Positions 51,950 through 60,716 are shown, counted from the stretch's first letter. The stretch is 64,000 bases of DNA from Acidimicrobiaceae bacterium (GCA_024641655.1 JAHECR010000003.1:1-64000), one strand, 5' to 3'. Numbers and translations: made by a program. Notes: generated by a model not told the origin, from the letters alone.

Positions 51950-53079
51950 TCGACATCGACCTCGCCTACCCGCTCAGCCTCGGCCTGGTCGCGGCCTTCA
52001 ACCCTTGCGGCTTCGCGATGTTGCCCGCCTACACCTCATTCTTCCTCGGCATGGAGGCCGCCGACGAGACCAACGTCGCTCGAAACGTCGTGCGCGGGCT
52101 CGTGGTGGGGCTCACGATGACGCTGGGCTTTGTCGCCGTGTTCGGTCTCATCGGACTGCTCACCTCGACGGTGGTGAGCCAGTCGTTCCTGTCGAAGAAC
52201 GCCCCGTACCTCACCTTCGTGTTCGGACTGGCCATGGTGCCCCTCGGGGTCGCGATGCTCCGCGGGTTCGAGCCCAAGGTCAACCTCAAGCGGCTCCAGG
52301 CCGGCGGCAAGAACACCGAGCTGCCCTCGATCTTCCTGTTCGGTGTGTCATACGCGATCGCCTCCATCTCCTGCACCATCGCGCTCTTCCTCGGGGTCAT
52401 CATCGACTCGTTCGGCAGCGACGGGGTCGTCGACGGCACCGCGAAGCTCGTCGCGTACGCGACCGGAATGGGCCTGGTCATCATGGTGCTGACGCTCAGT
52501 CTCGCGGTTGCCCGCACCTCGGTGGCGACGAACATGCGGCGGCTGCTCCCCCACGTCAACCGCGCCTCGGGAGTCCTGCTCGTGTTGGCCGGTTCCTACC
52601 TGGCGATGTACGCGCTCTGGGAGATCCAGCTCCTGCGCGGCGACGGCCGCCCGTGGGGCTGGCTCGACCGGGTCGCGGGCACCGGTGAAGCCGTGCGCAA
52701 CCGCGTCAACGTGTGGATCGCCGCGGTCGGGCAGGGACGCATGGCACTCGCCATCACCGTCGTGATCCTCGGGGCGCTCGTCTGGGCCCTCAGCGTGAGC
52801 CTGGCCACTCGCGATCGCCGCCTCCTCCGCGGCTCCTTCGCCGGGGTGTGGCTCGCCCTCGAGGCCCTACGCTACGACTTCGACCTACTGCTGCTTCCCT
52901 TGCTGCGCACCATCGTCGATGCCCCCGAGCGGGTGCTGCACTGGTTCACCGACCCGCTTCGTTGGCCGGTGCTCTGGGAACTGCTCGCGGGCGCCATCAT
53001 CACGGCCGCGGGGTGGTTCGCGACCCGCCGAGCCCTCGCCTCGGAGGCTCCCCAACCCGTCGGCGCCTCACGCGTCTGA
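51946..53079 (+). CDS. CcdA/DsbD-like disulfide-transport membrane protein
   Basis: The 377-residue protein has an N-terminal CcdA-type core with FNPCGFAMLPAY (first redox Cys) and AIASISCTIALFLG (second). Six core helices are followed by two or three more helices beyond about residue 220, longer than minimal CcdA. It passes electrons from cytoplasmic thioredoxin to the TlpA-like partner encoded just upstream. The extra C-terminal part is not recognised. Confidence 0.85.
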   Translation: MIDIDLAYPLSLGLVAAFNPCGFAMLPAYTSFFLGMEAADETNVARNVVRGLVVGLTMTLGFVAVFGLIGLLTSTVVSQSFLSKNAPYLTFVFGLAMVPLGVAMLRGFEPKVNLKRLQAGGKNTELPSIFLFGVSYAIASISCTIALFLGVIIDSFGSDGVVDGTAKLVAYATGMGLVIMVLTLSLAVARTSVATNMRRLLPHVNRASGVLLVLAGSYLAMYALWEIQLLRGDGRPWGWLDRVAGTGEAVRNRVNVWIAAVGQGRMALAITVVILGALVWALSVSLATRDRRLLRGSFAGVWLALEALRYDFDLLLLPLLRTIVDAPERVLHWFTDPLRWPVLWELLAGAIITAAGWFATRRALASEAPQPVGASRV

Positions 53080-53113
53080 GCCGCTCGACCGCAGTGGTCT
53101 CCTTCGCCGCAGG

Positions 53114-53119
53114 TAACGT
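53114..53119 (+). promoter_or_regulatory. Candidate -10 element (TAACGT) of a leaderless promoter
   Basis: It ends 7 nt before the ATG at 53127 and decides that start over upstream in-frame codons. Confidence 0.4.
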
Positions 53120-53126
53120 CGAAACC

Positions 53127-53762
53127 ATGCTGACCGAGCTGCTCGAACGCGACGACGTGCGCGAGGAGCTGACGCTCCGTTCCCGATTCGGGTTCATGGC
53201 GTACCACGGCGGCACGCTCGAGAAGGCCACCGACACCGTCGCGCGGGAGGCCGCAGCGACCGCCGGAGCCTCGTACTACGGGATCGTCCAACACGACGAA
53301 GACCCGACCCACATCACCTCCACGTCGGTGTCTCCGGCGCACAGCGATCGTCTGGCCGCCTTCCTGGGTCATGTCGCCGTCGTCGTCAGCGTGCACGGGT
53401 TCGGTCGTGACGACCGCCGCCGATCGGTGCTGCTCGGAGGCCGGAATCGGTCGCTCGCCCACCACGTCGCCGCCTACGGGCGGGCTGCGCTCCCTTCGTA
53501 CTCCTTCCACACCGCCCTCGACGAGATCCCACCCGAGCTTGCCGGGATGCACCCACGCAACCCGGTCAACCTGCCCCGGTCCGCCGGCGTGCAAGTCGAG
53601 CTGCCCCCAACGGTGCGGTGGCACTACGAGGCATGGGGCTGGTCGGACCACGACGGCGTGGGACGCGCGCCTCAGCTCGATGCCCTCATCGCCAGCCTCG
53701 CAAGCGCCGCCATCTCCTGGCCGCTCCCACCGTCGGGCAACTGCGATCGCCCTCGGTCCTGA
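53127..53762 (+). CDS. Poly-gamma-glutamate hydrolase-like protein
   Basis: The 211-residue protein matches the PGA hydrolase family found in Bacillus phages: FMAYHGGTLEKATDTVAREA, SYYGIVQ, HITSTSVSPA and VVSVHGFGR. The HGG and SVHG histidines and the Glu of GGTLEKAT are the expected zinc ligands. Phage enzymes degrade the poly-gamma-glutamate capsule. A chromosomal copy in an actinobacterium may act on similar gamma-linked glutamate, but the substrate is inferred. No signal peptide is seen. Confidence 0.75.
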   Translation: MLTELLERDDVREELTLRSRFGFMAYHGGTLEKATDTVAREAAATAGASYYGIVQHDEDPTHITSTSVSPAHSDRLAAFLGHVAVVVSVHGFGRDDRRRSVLLGGRNRSLAHHVAAYGRAALPSYSFHTALDEIPPELAGMHPRNPVNLPRSAGVQVELPPTVRWHYEAWGWSDHDGVGRAPQLDALIASLASAAISWPLPPSGNCDRPRS

Positions 53763-53819
53763 GGAGCTGACCGGGGGGCGAGCCCACCCGTGAACCGACC
53801 AGAGGAACCCGAGCGGACG

Positions 53820-54455
53820 CTACGGCGCTAGACGTTCGATGCGCCACCCGACACCGGTGCGCCGGTACCGCATGCGGTCGTGGAACCGGTCGGGACGCCC
53901 TTGCCAGAACTCCACCGAAAGCGGATGCACCCGGTACCCGCCCCAGTGCTCGGGTCGAGGGATGGCGCCACCGGCGAACCGGGCCTCGACTTCGCCGTAG
54001 CGACGTTCGAGCTCGTCTCGATCGGCGACGACCTGGCTCTGAGGACTTGCCCACGCTGCGATCTGGCTCCCGCGTGGACGCTGGTCGAAGTACCGCGCCG
54101 ACTCCTCGTCGGAGGTCCTCGTCACCGTGCCGACGACACGTACCTGCCGGCGCAACTCGAGCCAGCCGAACGCGAGCGCGGCTCGCCCAGTGTGGTCGAG
54201 GGCCCGGCCCTTCGCACTGCGGTAGTTCGTGTAGAAGACGAACCCATCGGCGTCGACTCGCTTGAGCAGCACGTACCGCACCGACGGGAAACCGTCGTCG
54301 TCGACACTAGCGACGGTCATCGAGTTCGGTTCCCACAGGTTTGCGGCTTCAGCATCGGCGAACCAACGCTCGAACTGCGTGAACGGATCGGGCGCCAGGT
54401 CGGCGACGTCGAGTCCGTCGTGGATGTAGGTCTCGCGGCGATCACTCAGATCCAC
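53820..54455 (-). CDS. pdxH: Pyridoxamine 5'-phosphate oxidase
   Basis: FMN-dependent oxidation of PNP or PMP to PLP. The 211-residue protein shows [18 protein letters not shown], then [22 protein letters not shown] with the FMN-phosphate site, [19 protein letters not shown] and the C-terminal [19 protein letters not shown]-like segment ([20 protein letters not shown]). That end pattern separates true PdxH from general FMN-binding split barrels. The start is GTG at 54455. Confidence 0.92.
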   Translation of the reverse strand: MDLSDRRETYIHDGLDVADLAPDPFTQFERWFADAEAANLWEPNSMTVASVDDDGFPSVRYVLLKRVDADGFVFYTNYRSAKGRALDHTGRAALAFGWLELRRQVRVVGTVTRTSDEESARYFDQRPRGSQIAAWASPQSQVVADRDELERRYGEVEARFAGGAIPRPEHWGGYRVHPLSVEFWQGRPDRFHDRMRYRRTGVGWRIERLAP

Positions 54456-54502
54456 CCCGCCAGTGTCGCGCCGCGTGGCGTGCGAACCCCAGCCCAGCAG
54501 AG

Positions 54503-54874
54503 TCAGCGGCCACGCAGGCGGCTGATGGCCCGCCGGTCGCGTTTGGTCGGACGACCCGCCCCTCGCTCGCGTGCCGCCGCCACGGCCGCGTGTTCAGGAC
54601 GTGGCGGTGGCGGAGAATGGTCGACCAGGCACGCCGCGGCCCGCTCGGCACCGACCCGTTTCTCGATGGGCTCCACGACCTCGACGATGCGCAGCCGGGG
54701 CCCGACCCGAGCCTCGACACGATCACCGGGTTTGACCCGGTACGAGGGTTTGACCTTCTCACCGTTCACCGCGACGTGACCGCCCACGACACCGTCCTTG
54801 GCCGCGGTGCGGGTCTTGTAGATCCGCACCGCCCACAGAAATGCGTCCACACGTGCTCCGTCGGCAGTAGCCAC
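54503..54874 (-). CDS. S4-domain RNA-binding protein (Hsp15/HslR-like)
   Basis: The 123-residue protein starts with an S4 domain: [20 protein letters not shown], then [20 protein letters not shown]. The basic C-terminus ([17 protein letters not shown]) resembles the ribosome-associated Hsp15. It probably binds structured rRNA or stalled ribosomes. There is no enzymatic domain such as pseudouridine synthase. Confidence 0.85.
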   Translation of the reverse strand: MATADGARVDAFLWAVRIYKTRTAAKDGVVGGHVAVNGEKVKPSYRVKPGDRVEARVGPRLRIVEVVEPIEKRVGAERAAACLVDHSPPPPRPEHAAVAAARERGAGRPTKRDRRAISRLRGR

Positions 54875-54947
54875 GCCGCCAGGCTACGAGACCGGTCCGG
54901 GACGAAGCACGACCCCAGCGGAACCCGGGGCCGCGGAGAGGGACCGG

Positions 54948-54953
54948 TAGCCT
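54948..54953 (+). promoter_or_regulatory. Candidate -10 element (TAGCCT) for crcB
   Basis: It lies 7 nt before the ATG at 54961. There is no fluoride riboswitch between it and the start, so a transcriptional riboswitch is not expected here. Confidence 0.4.
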
Positions 54954-54960
54954 CGCCGCA

Positions 54961-55338
54961 ATGGAACTACGGACCGCTGCGTACGTCGGCTTGGGCGGTG
55001 TCTGCGGCGCAGTTGTGCGTTGGGCGATCGGCGAGGCCATCCCCGGCGATAGCAGCTGGCCGTGGGCGATCTTCGTTGCGAACCTCGTGGGCTGTCTCGT
55101 GCTCGGTGCGCTCCTCGCCCGCTACGCCACCAGCACCGCACCCGCAGTCGTGGCCCTCACGACCGGCTTCTGCGGCGCCCTCACGACGTTCTCCTCGTTC
55201 GCCGTCGACCTGGCGGTGTTCCTGCGCGACGGCCGGGTCGGGCTCGCCGTTGCCTATCTGCTGGTGTCCCTGCTCGCCGGCCTCGGCACCTACCGGCTCG
55301 GTTTCGTCGTGTCACGCCCAAGGGTCGAGGCACAATGA
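54961..55338 (+). CDS. crcB: Fluoride channel subunit CrcB/Fluc (canonical copy)
   Basis: The 125-residue, four-helix protein exports fluoride through a dual-topology dimer. It has GGVCGAVVRW, the pore Asn in FVANLVGCLVLG, and the TTGFCGALTTFSSF segment with the Na+ site and Phe box. The stop codon overlaps the start of a second crcB-like gene (ATGA), an arrangement that gives heterodimers of opposite topology in Gram-positive bacteria. Confidence 0.92.
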   Translation: MELRTAAYVGLGGVCGAVVRWAIGEAIPGDSSWPWAIFVANLVGCLVLGALLARYATSTAPAVVALTTGFCGALTTFSSFAVDLAVFLRDGRVGLAVAYLLVSLLAGLGTYRLGFVVSRPRVEAQ

Positions 55339-55667
55339 CGCTCGCCCTTGCGTTCGCCGTCGCCGCAGCCGTCGGCTCCGTGGCCCGGTGGTGGTGCAGT
55401 CGCTTCAACCGCGTCGGCCGACCGCTGGGCACGCTCGCGGTCAACGTGGTTGCCGCGTTCGCGCTGGGTCTGCTGGTTGGTGCCTCACGGAACACCGCGA
55501 CGATCATCGGCGTCGCGCACCTGGGCTCGCTGTCGACCTTTGCCACGGTCGTCAAGGAGATATCCGGTGAGCTCGAAACCCGCCGGTATGGCGGGGCCCT
55601 GCTCTACGTCGGGGCGACGGTGGTGTTGGGAGTGACGGCGGCGTTGGCGGGTATCGCCATCGGGTGA
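55335..55667 (+). CDS. crcB: Fluoride channel subunit CrcB/Fluc (divergent copy)
   Basis: The 110-residue second subunit has GSVARWWCSRF, GTLAVNVVAAFALG with the conserved Asn, and HLGSLSTFATVVKE in place of TTGFCGGLTTFSTF. One Phe of the Phe-box is kept (STFAT), but the G-F-C/G-G element has changed to HLGS. This asymmetry is known in some paired Fluc genes. It forms a heterodimer with the preceding subunit. Confidence 0.82.
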   Translation: MTLALAFAVAAAVGSVARWWCSRFNRVGRPLGTLAVNVVAAFALGLLVGASRNTATIIGVAHLGSLSTFATVVKEISGELETRRYGGALLYVGATVVLGVTAALAGIAIG

Positions 55668-55682
55668 TCGGGCCCGAGCCAC

Positions 55683-55688
55683 TAGCGT
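55683..55688 (+). promoter_or_regulatory. Candidate -10 element (TAGCGT) for the frnE-like gene
   Basis: It ends 7 nt before the ATG at 55696. This supports translation from an upstream start that reads through the UGA at 55735. Confidence 0.45.
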
Positions 55689-55695
55689 CGGGTGG

Positions 55696-56325
55696 ATGAC
55701 ACCTGTTCCGTTGACCGTGTGGTCCGACTTCCTCTGACCGTGGTGCTATGTCGGGTCGGTTCGACTCGACGATGTTTCCCGGTATTTCGCCGACCAGGTG
55801 ACGATCACCTGGAAGAGCTTCCTCCTTCGCCCCGAGCCCAAGGAGCGACCGCGAGAGGAGTTCGCGGCGTACACCCGTGGCTGGCAACGCATGGCCGAGC
55901 TCGAGCCGCGCGCCACGTTCTCGCCGTGGACCGACGCCACCCCGTCGGATCCACCCACCTCGAGCATGCCCGCCCACGTCGCGGCGAAGATCGTCGACCT
56001 GCACTGGCCCGCCCAGGCGCGCGATCTGCACTGGGCCCTGCTCGGGGCCTACTTCACCCACAACCGCACCATTTCCGACTGGGACGTGCTCACCGACATC
56101 GTCGCCGAGGTGGGAGTGGACCGTGACGCGTTCGCGACCATGCTCGCCGAGCAACGCCAGATGGCGGCCGGCCTGGTGATCGACGACCACAACAGCGCCA
56201 TCAGCCAGGGGATCACCGCGGTGCCGACGGTGCTGATCAACGACACGCTGCCGATTCCCGGTGCCCAGGAGACCGAGTCCTACATCACCTGGATCAGCCG
56301 CATCATCGAGCGCATCTCGAGCTGA
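55696..56325 (+). CDS. FrnE/DsbA-like oxidoreductase, candidate selenoprotein (Sec14)
   Basis: The 209-residue frame reads LTVWSDFL-Sec-PWCYVG at residues 6-20, where residue 14 is encoded by TGA (55735-55737). In FrnE and DsbA relatives, this place is the first Cys of the CPWC active site. The remainder (TWKSFLLRPEPKERP, LHWPAQARDLHWALLGAYFT and the cis-Pro segment QGITAVPTVLIND) is full-length and intact, so a pseudogene is unlikely. A stem-loop starts 12 nt after the TGA and could be a bacterial SECIS. Selenocysteine here would make a stronger reductant or nucleophile. If the TGA were a real stop, the shorter start at 55798 would lose the active site. Confidence 0.72.
55735..55737 (+). other. 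In-frame TGA, candidate selenocysteine codon
   Basis: The codon replaces the first catalytic Cys of the CPWC motif (family form F-C-P-W-C). Reading frame and homology continue on both sides. Confidence 0.7.
55750..55770 (+). promoter_or_regulatory. Candidate bacterial SECIS stem-loop
   Basis: GTCGGGTCG (55750-55758) pairs with CGACTCGAC (55762-55770), 9 bp with one G-U, closed by a GUU loop. The loop guanosine lies 22 nt after the end of the UGA, within the range usual for SelB-bound SECIS elements. Confidence 0.55.
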
Positions 56326-56358
56326 GCTCGCCGACGGGCTCGGCGCCGGGAGCGGGCT

Positions 56359-57759
56359 TCACTCCTCGACGGCGACCGGCGGAGCAGGTGGCGGTGGCGG
56401 GATGACCGCCGGTGATTGTGGTGTCGAACGCCGGCGGTTGCGCCAACGGCGCCGCCCCTGCCACCCCACCCACAGCAACCAGGAGAACGGCACCAGCGCC
56501 GCCAGTGCGAGCACCAGCACGTAGCCGATGAGGACCAGCACCCCCCAGCTCGCGACCAGAGCGTCGACGACGCCGGGCAACGACGTGTCCTCGACGAAGC
56601 GGACGACCGCTCGATCGACCCGCTCGGTCTGTGCCCCGATACGCAGCGACTTCCCGTCCTCGTCGTAGGCCACGGCTGCGACCCGGACGCTCGACTGGCC
56701 CGCTGCCGGTGCATCCAACACGGCCCAGGCGACAACCGTCGCCTCGGGTGCCAACACCAGGTCGCCCTCACCGTCGACGAAGGCGAAATCGCGGCCGCGA
56801 AGGTCGAGGCCGTCGTCTCGGATCTCGATGTCGCCGAGAGCGGTGTTGCCCGTGTTCGTGAGCGTCACGCACACGGTCAGTGGGTCACCCTCGTCGACCT
56901 CGAGCTCGTCGAAGGCCGAACCGCAGTTCTGGCCGGCATCATCACCTTCGGCGAAAGCGACCTCGTACTCCAAACTCGGCTGCCGTTCGGCAGGGTCGGG
57001 CTCGTGCAGGGTGAGCCAGATGGTCGCCAGGTCCACTTGGTCCTCGAGGGTGCGAAGCTGCCCACGCAGTGTCTCGAGGGAAATCTCGCGGTTGAGCAGC
57101 TCAGTCTCGAGTCGGGCGATGTCCTCGAGGACCGTCGCCCGCGCAAGCAGGTCGCGCAGGCGTTCGACGCTGACCTCGCTCGTGGCGATGCGGCTGCGCA
57201 GATCGACAACGCGTTCGGTGACATCGTCGGCGCTCACCTCCTGGCTCTCCAGGCGACCGAGGCCGCCGAGACGCCCGAGCGCCTCCTGGAAGTCCGCAGG
57301 CAGCACCCGGAACTCGAGAGTGGTGCGAGACCGGTCCCCGGCCTCGGTCTTCTCGCCGAACAGCAGACCCCCGAGCGCGGCCACAGCCGCTTTGGCCTGC
57401 GAGGCGGCGGCGGCGACATCGTCGACCTCGACCACCGTGGTGGCGGTGTAGACGATGGAACGGCCGAAGTCCGCTGGGGTCACCGCTGCGGGATCGGTCA
57501 CGTTGCCGCCGTCGGCTGCCCCGCCCCCGTCCTGCGCCTCACCGGGCGACGATCCGTCGTCACCGTCGGTGCCGACGCTGTCGGGTCGACTCGGCGGCTC
57601 CGCTCCCGACCCCCCATCAGAGACGAAACCGTCGGAGAGGGCACCGTCACTCGACGATGCCGAGGTGTCGTCGTCGCCGCAGGCAGAGCCCAGCAGCGTC
57701 AAGGCGAGAAGCACGGCCGCGAACCGCGAACATCGCGTCGTCGCATGTGTGGTCATCAT
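56359..57759 (-). CDS. DUF4349 lipoprotein with long coiled coil and C-terminal helix
   Basis: The 466-residue lipoprotein has a lipobox at LLGSACGDD and an acidic Ser/Gly/Asp linker. It then has a DUF4349 region: RSIVYTATTVVEVDDVAAAA, GGLLFGEKTEAGDRSRTTLE, and a coiled coil near SEVSVERLRDLLARATVLED. A late beta-rich region follows (CVTLTNTGNTALGDIEIRDDG), then a transmembrane helix near the end (LVLIGYVLVLALAALVPF). DUF4349 proteins are of unknown function; a role in envelope stress is only speculative. The ATG at 57759 has GGAAGG 6 nt upstream. Confidence 0.72.
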   Translation of the reverse strand: MMTTHATTRCSRFAAVLLALTLLGSACGDDDTSASSSDGALSDGFVSDGGSGAEPPSRPDSVGTDGDDGSSPGEAQDGGGAADGGNVTDPAAVTPADFGRSIVYTATTVVEVDDVAAAASQAKAAVAALGGLLFGEKTEAGDRSRTTLEFRVLPADFQEALGRLGGLGRLESQEVSADDVTERVVDLRSRIATSEVSVERLRDLLARATVLEDIARLETELLNREISLETLRGQLRTLEDQVDLATIWLTLHEPDPAERQPSLEYEVAFAEGDDAGQNCGSAFDELEVDEGDPLTVCVTLTNTGNTALGDIEIRDDGLDLRGRDFAFVDGEGDLVLAPEATVVAWAVLDAPAAGQSSVRVAAVAYDEDGKSLRIGAQTERVDRAVVRFVEDTSLPGVVDALVASWGVLVLIGYVLVLALAALVPFSWLLWVGWQGRRRWRNRRRSTPQSPAVIPPPPPAPPVAVEE

Positions 57760-57876
57760 TGAAGCCTTCCCATCGAGTGCGGTTCGGACGTCGCGTCCCT
57801 GCGTCGGGTTCCCGGCAACGTCCCCGGGGAGCGAGGTTGGTTCGATGGTCCCCCACCAACACACGGCCCGCCGAGG

Positions 57877-58566
57877 TTACGGTACGACGTGGTGCTCGTC
57901 GGCGCAGCCCAGACTCATCGCTTCGAGGAAGCCGTCGGCGCGATCCCTGTAGGGGAATCGCGCCTCGAGGGCCTTGAAGGCCGCGCCGTGGCCGGTTTCG
58001 ACAAGGTGCGCGAGCTCGTGGACGATCACGGCGTCGAGCACATAGCCCGGGACCCGGGACAGACGGGTCGAGATCCGGATGGTCCCGTGCGCTGGTGTGC
58101 ACGACCCCCAGCGCTTCTCCTGCCGCGCCGACCAGGAGATCGCCGCCGGTTCCGGTAGGCCGTACTTGGCCGCGAGCAGACGTGCCCGAGCGCTCAGGTC
58201 GATGGCACCGTCGGCCACTGCCCGGCTGCGCTGAATCCGCCTGACGAGGTCCTGGACGGTCGCCGCGGCGTCAGGCTCGGAAAGCCATGCTGGCAGACGG
58301 ACTTCGATGATGCCGCCCACGAGCCGGGCCGAGCTCGTCTTGGTGCGGCGGCTGCTGCGGATCACCCGCACCTCGGGTGCCGTCGGCACCTCCACCTCGG
58401 GTGCCGTCGGCACCTCCACCTCGCCTTCGGGCACCTCGCCTTCGGGCACCTCGCCTTCGGGATCGCTCGAGGAGCAGATGGGGCGGTCCATCCCCCCGAC
58501 CGTAGTAGGAGGCACCGCCGCAGTGGTGCGCGACACCCCGTTGGCTTCATCGATGCCCGAGGGCAC
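57877..58566 (-). CDS. YgjP/SprT-like (DUF45) putative metallopeptidase
   Basis: The 229-residue protein ends in the HELAHL zinc motif (VIVHELAHLVETGHG; the third ligand is the later His), preceded by the WGSCTPAHGTIRISTRL stretch typical of YgjP/DUF45 proteins. The N-terminal region has tandem repeats (EGEVP and VPTAPEVE units) from short DNA repeats. The GTG start at 58566 overlaps the stop codon of the upstream M1-like gene (TAGTG), so they are coupled. An ATG at 58491 is an alternative start. Confidence 0.75.
   Translation of the reverse strand: MPSGIDEANGVSRTTAAVPPTTVGGMDRPICSSSDPEGEVPEGEVPEGEVEVPTAPEVEVPTAPEVRVIRSSRRTKTSSARLVGGIIEVRLPAWLSEPDAAATVQDLVRRIQRSRAVADGAIDLSARARLLAAKYGLPEPAAISWSARQEKRWGSCTPAHGTIRISTRLSRVPGYVLDAVIVHELAHLVETGHGAAFKALEARFPYRDRADGFLEAMSLGCADEHHVVP
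58371..58462. repeat. Short tandem repeats inside the metallopeptidase-like gene
   Basis: Two 24-bp units (58371-58394 and 58395-58418) are followed by three 15-bp units (58419-58433, 58434-58448, and 58449-58462 incomplete). They stay in frame, so copy number could change the linker length without a frameshift. Confidence 0.85.
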
Positions 58567-60716
58567 TAGGCGCCTTCATCCTCCAACAGGTACTGCACCG
58601 CTCGCTCCTGTGCCGGGTCCGCCGCCGGGTCACGAGGGGCCACCGGTGCAAGATGCAGGGCCTGCGGCCGCGACTCCCGGCGGCGGGTCCGACGCACGCC
58701 CCAGACGAGGCACGCGAGCAGGATCAACGCTGCGGTCGCTGCCGAGGTGACCCGCAGCCAGAAGGCTTTCGCGTCGCCGGGCGCGTCACCGATCAGCTGC
58801 CTGACCTCGGCGGCCTCGGACGCAACTGCGACGAAGTCGTTGCGCTCGAACGCCACCCTCACGTCTGCGTACTCTGCGTCCAGATCAGTGCCGCGCAGAC
58901 CCCAGCTCGCCCAGAAGCCGAAATCCTGTCCCACGGCCGCAGCCGTGTCGGCAACCGTCGCCAGCGCACGACGCTGGGCCTCGAGCCCTTGGAGGACACC
59001 GTCGAGGTCGGCCGCGGCCTCGGCGTTCTCGTAGGCCAACTCGACATCTCCGGGCCGGTCGAGGTCAAGTGCCGCGGCAGCCGCCGCGACCTCGTTGCGC
59101 CCGGCCAGGACATCCTCGGACCTGTCGACGAACGCACCGACGTCGTCGAAGCGCCATCTCGACAGCAGGACACGGATGCCGATCGGCGCCTCCCAGCTCC
59201 CGGTCGCATCCACGAGCTGCGACCAACGATCGAGCGCGGCTCGGCGATCCGCGAGCAACAGGTCGCCGTCGGGAGCGATCACGTAGGTCCGGAAGAGCTG
59301 CTCCGCCGTGAGGGAGCCGGCGCGTTGTTCGACCAGATCCAGCAGACGCCGCCAGTCCTTCAGCGACCCGGGACGGTCCTCGATGCTGCGTCCATCGGCT
59401 GCGGCGTAGCTCAGCTCGTCGTTCTGCATCGCCGCCATGACCGCCGACAACCCGTCGAGACCGATCTCGCGGGCCAGGGCGTCGACCACATACCACGACG
59501 CGTTGTAGCCGTAGGCCTCCGCTGCCGCGGCTTCCTCCTCGCTGACGCCAGTAGGCACGTCCCAGTCGTTGAGCGGAACCGCTCCCGCATCGTCGAGGTC
59601 CGGGGTCGACGGCCGAGCGACCGGGCGACCCGACACGGCGAGGGCGCCATTGCTGAACGCTTCCGCGAAGCCCTCGTTCATCCAGCGCTGCGTGAACCGC
59701 TCCTGGTTGAACCAGATGTGCGAGAGCTCGTGGAGGATGACCTGAGGGTTCAGATCCTCCCCGACCTCGATGACGTTGGTCGAAGTGTCGAACCAGCCCG
59801 CGTACCCGTACAGATACGGAGTGATGGTCTCGACCAGGCGGAGGTTCGGCACGTCCGCGGGAAGCCCGGTGAGCGAGACGAGCGTCGGCAGTCCCGACTC
59901 GACCTCGGCGCGGGCGAAGGTGAGCCACTCGGGATCGTCGGGCCACCCGGCGATCGTGATGTCGATGTCGCCGACCTGCGTCGTGGCCTCGACCAGGCCG
60001 TCGTCACTGCGCCCGTAGGTCATGGTGAAGAACTGCGCGGGATCGGCGATGTCGGCTGCTAGGTAGACTTGCGGGTCCTCGCTCAGCTGCTCGAGCGACT
60101 GCGAGCCGTTGAATTCGGTTACGAACCCGGTGGGCATCTCGATGCGCACCGATGTCTGGCCCCCATCGCAGCACGCCCACACCGGGAACGCCACGTAGGC
60201 CGGGTTGACGCGCACCCATGCACCGGGGTCACGTGCAGCGCCCCCTCGCAGCACGTAGGACATCTTGATCGTCGCGCTCTGGAGATACCAGATCGATCGC
60301 GGCAGGATGATCGTGGCCACGACCGCTTTCGCATCGTCCTCGTACGGTTCGAGCGTCACCGACGCACGACTCCCGTCGACGACCGCGGTGACGTCTTCGG
60401 CAGCGTCGGGCAGCAGCAGGGGGAAGCGGTCGTAGTAGTACTGGATCGTCGAGTACCCCGACTGCGAATTGGGCTTCTCGTTGGTGAGCACGAACGTGGC
60501 GACGACCCGGACGACGCCATCGTCGGGCACCGGCGTGAACGTGGTGTCGGAGACCACATCGAGTCCGTCGACCTGGGCGGCGACGGGACCGGCGCCCGCG
60601 AACAGCAGCAGCAACGCGACGATCGGAAGGCCCCAGCGCGCGATGCGGCGGGTCACCGGCGACCCGTGGGCGCCCGCGCGCAGCGGTGGCGTCCGCGACG
60701 GTGCCGCGTCGGACAT
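58566..60716 (-). CDS. M1-like membrane metallopeptidase
   Basis: The 716-residue protein has a signal or anchor helix (WGLPIVALLLLFAGAGPVAA). A beta-rich extracellular region precedes a gluzincin site, VILHELSHIWFN (HELSH), with the third ligand Glu in WMNEGFAEAFSNG. A second helix is near the C-terminus (ATAALILLACLVWGVRR). This is the arrangement of membrane-associated M1 peptidase-like proteins. The start at ATG 60716 is chosen because of AAGGAG 8 nt upstream; the in-frame extension lacks homology. It overlaps the following YgjP-like gene. Confidence 0.75.
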   Translation of the reverse strand: MSDAAPSRTPPLRAGAHGSPVTRRIARWGLPIVALLLLFAGAGPVAAQVDGLDVVSDTTFTPVPDDGVVRVVATFVLTNEKPNSQSGYSTIQYYYDRFPLLLPDAAEDVTAVVDGSRASVTLEPYEDDAKAVVATIILPRSIWYLQSATIKMSYVLRGGAARDPGAWVRVNPAYVAFPVWACCDGGQTSVRIEMPTGFVTEFNGSQSLEQLSEDPQVYLAADIADPAQFFTMTYGRSDDGLVEATTQVGDIDITIAGWPDDPEWLTFARAEVESGLPTLVSLTGLPADVPNLRLVETITPYLYGYAGWFDTSTNVIEVGEDLNPQVILHELSHIWFNQERFTQRWMNEGFAEAFSNGALAVSGRPVARPSTPDLDDAGAVPLNDWDVPTGVSEEEAAAAEAYGYNASWYVVDALAREIGLDGLSAVMAAMQNDELSYAAADGRSIEDRPGSLKDWRRLLDLVEQRAGSLTAEQLFRTYVIAPDGDLLLADRRAALDRWSQLVDATGSWEAPIGIRVLLSRWRFDDVGAFVDRSEDVLAGRNEVAAAAAALDLDRPGDVELAYENAEAAADLDGVLQGLEAQRRALATVADTAAAVGQDFGFWASWGLRGTDLDAEYADVRVAFERNDFVAVASEAAEVRQLIGDAPGDAKAFWLRVTSAATAALILLACLVWGVRRTRRRESRPQALHLAPVAPRDPAADPAQERAVQYLLEDEGA

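Noticed and set aside
54875-54960. Possible fluoride riboswitch upstream of crcB
   Set aside because: The conserved fluoride riboswitch core and pseudoknot partners are not found, and a promoter-like hexamer lies just before the start.
55692-56126. Alternative frame from 55692 passing through the region of the frnE-like gene
   Set aside because: Its residues show no family pattern, whereas the frame with TGA is homologous on both sides of the codon.
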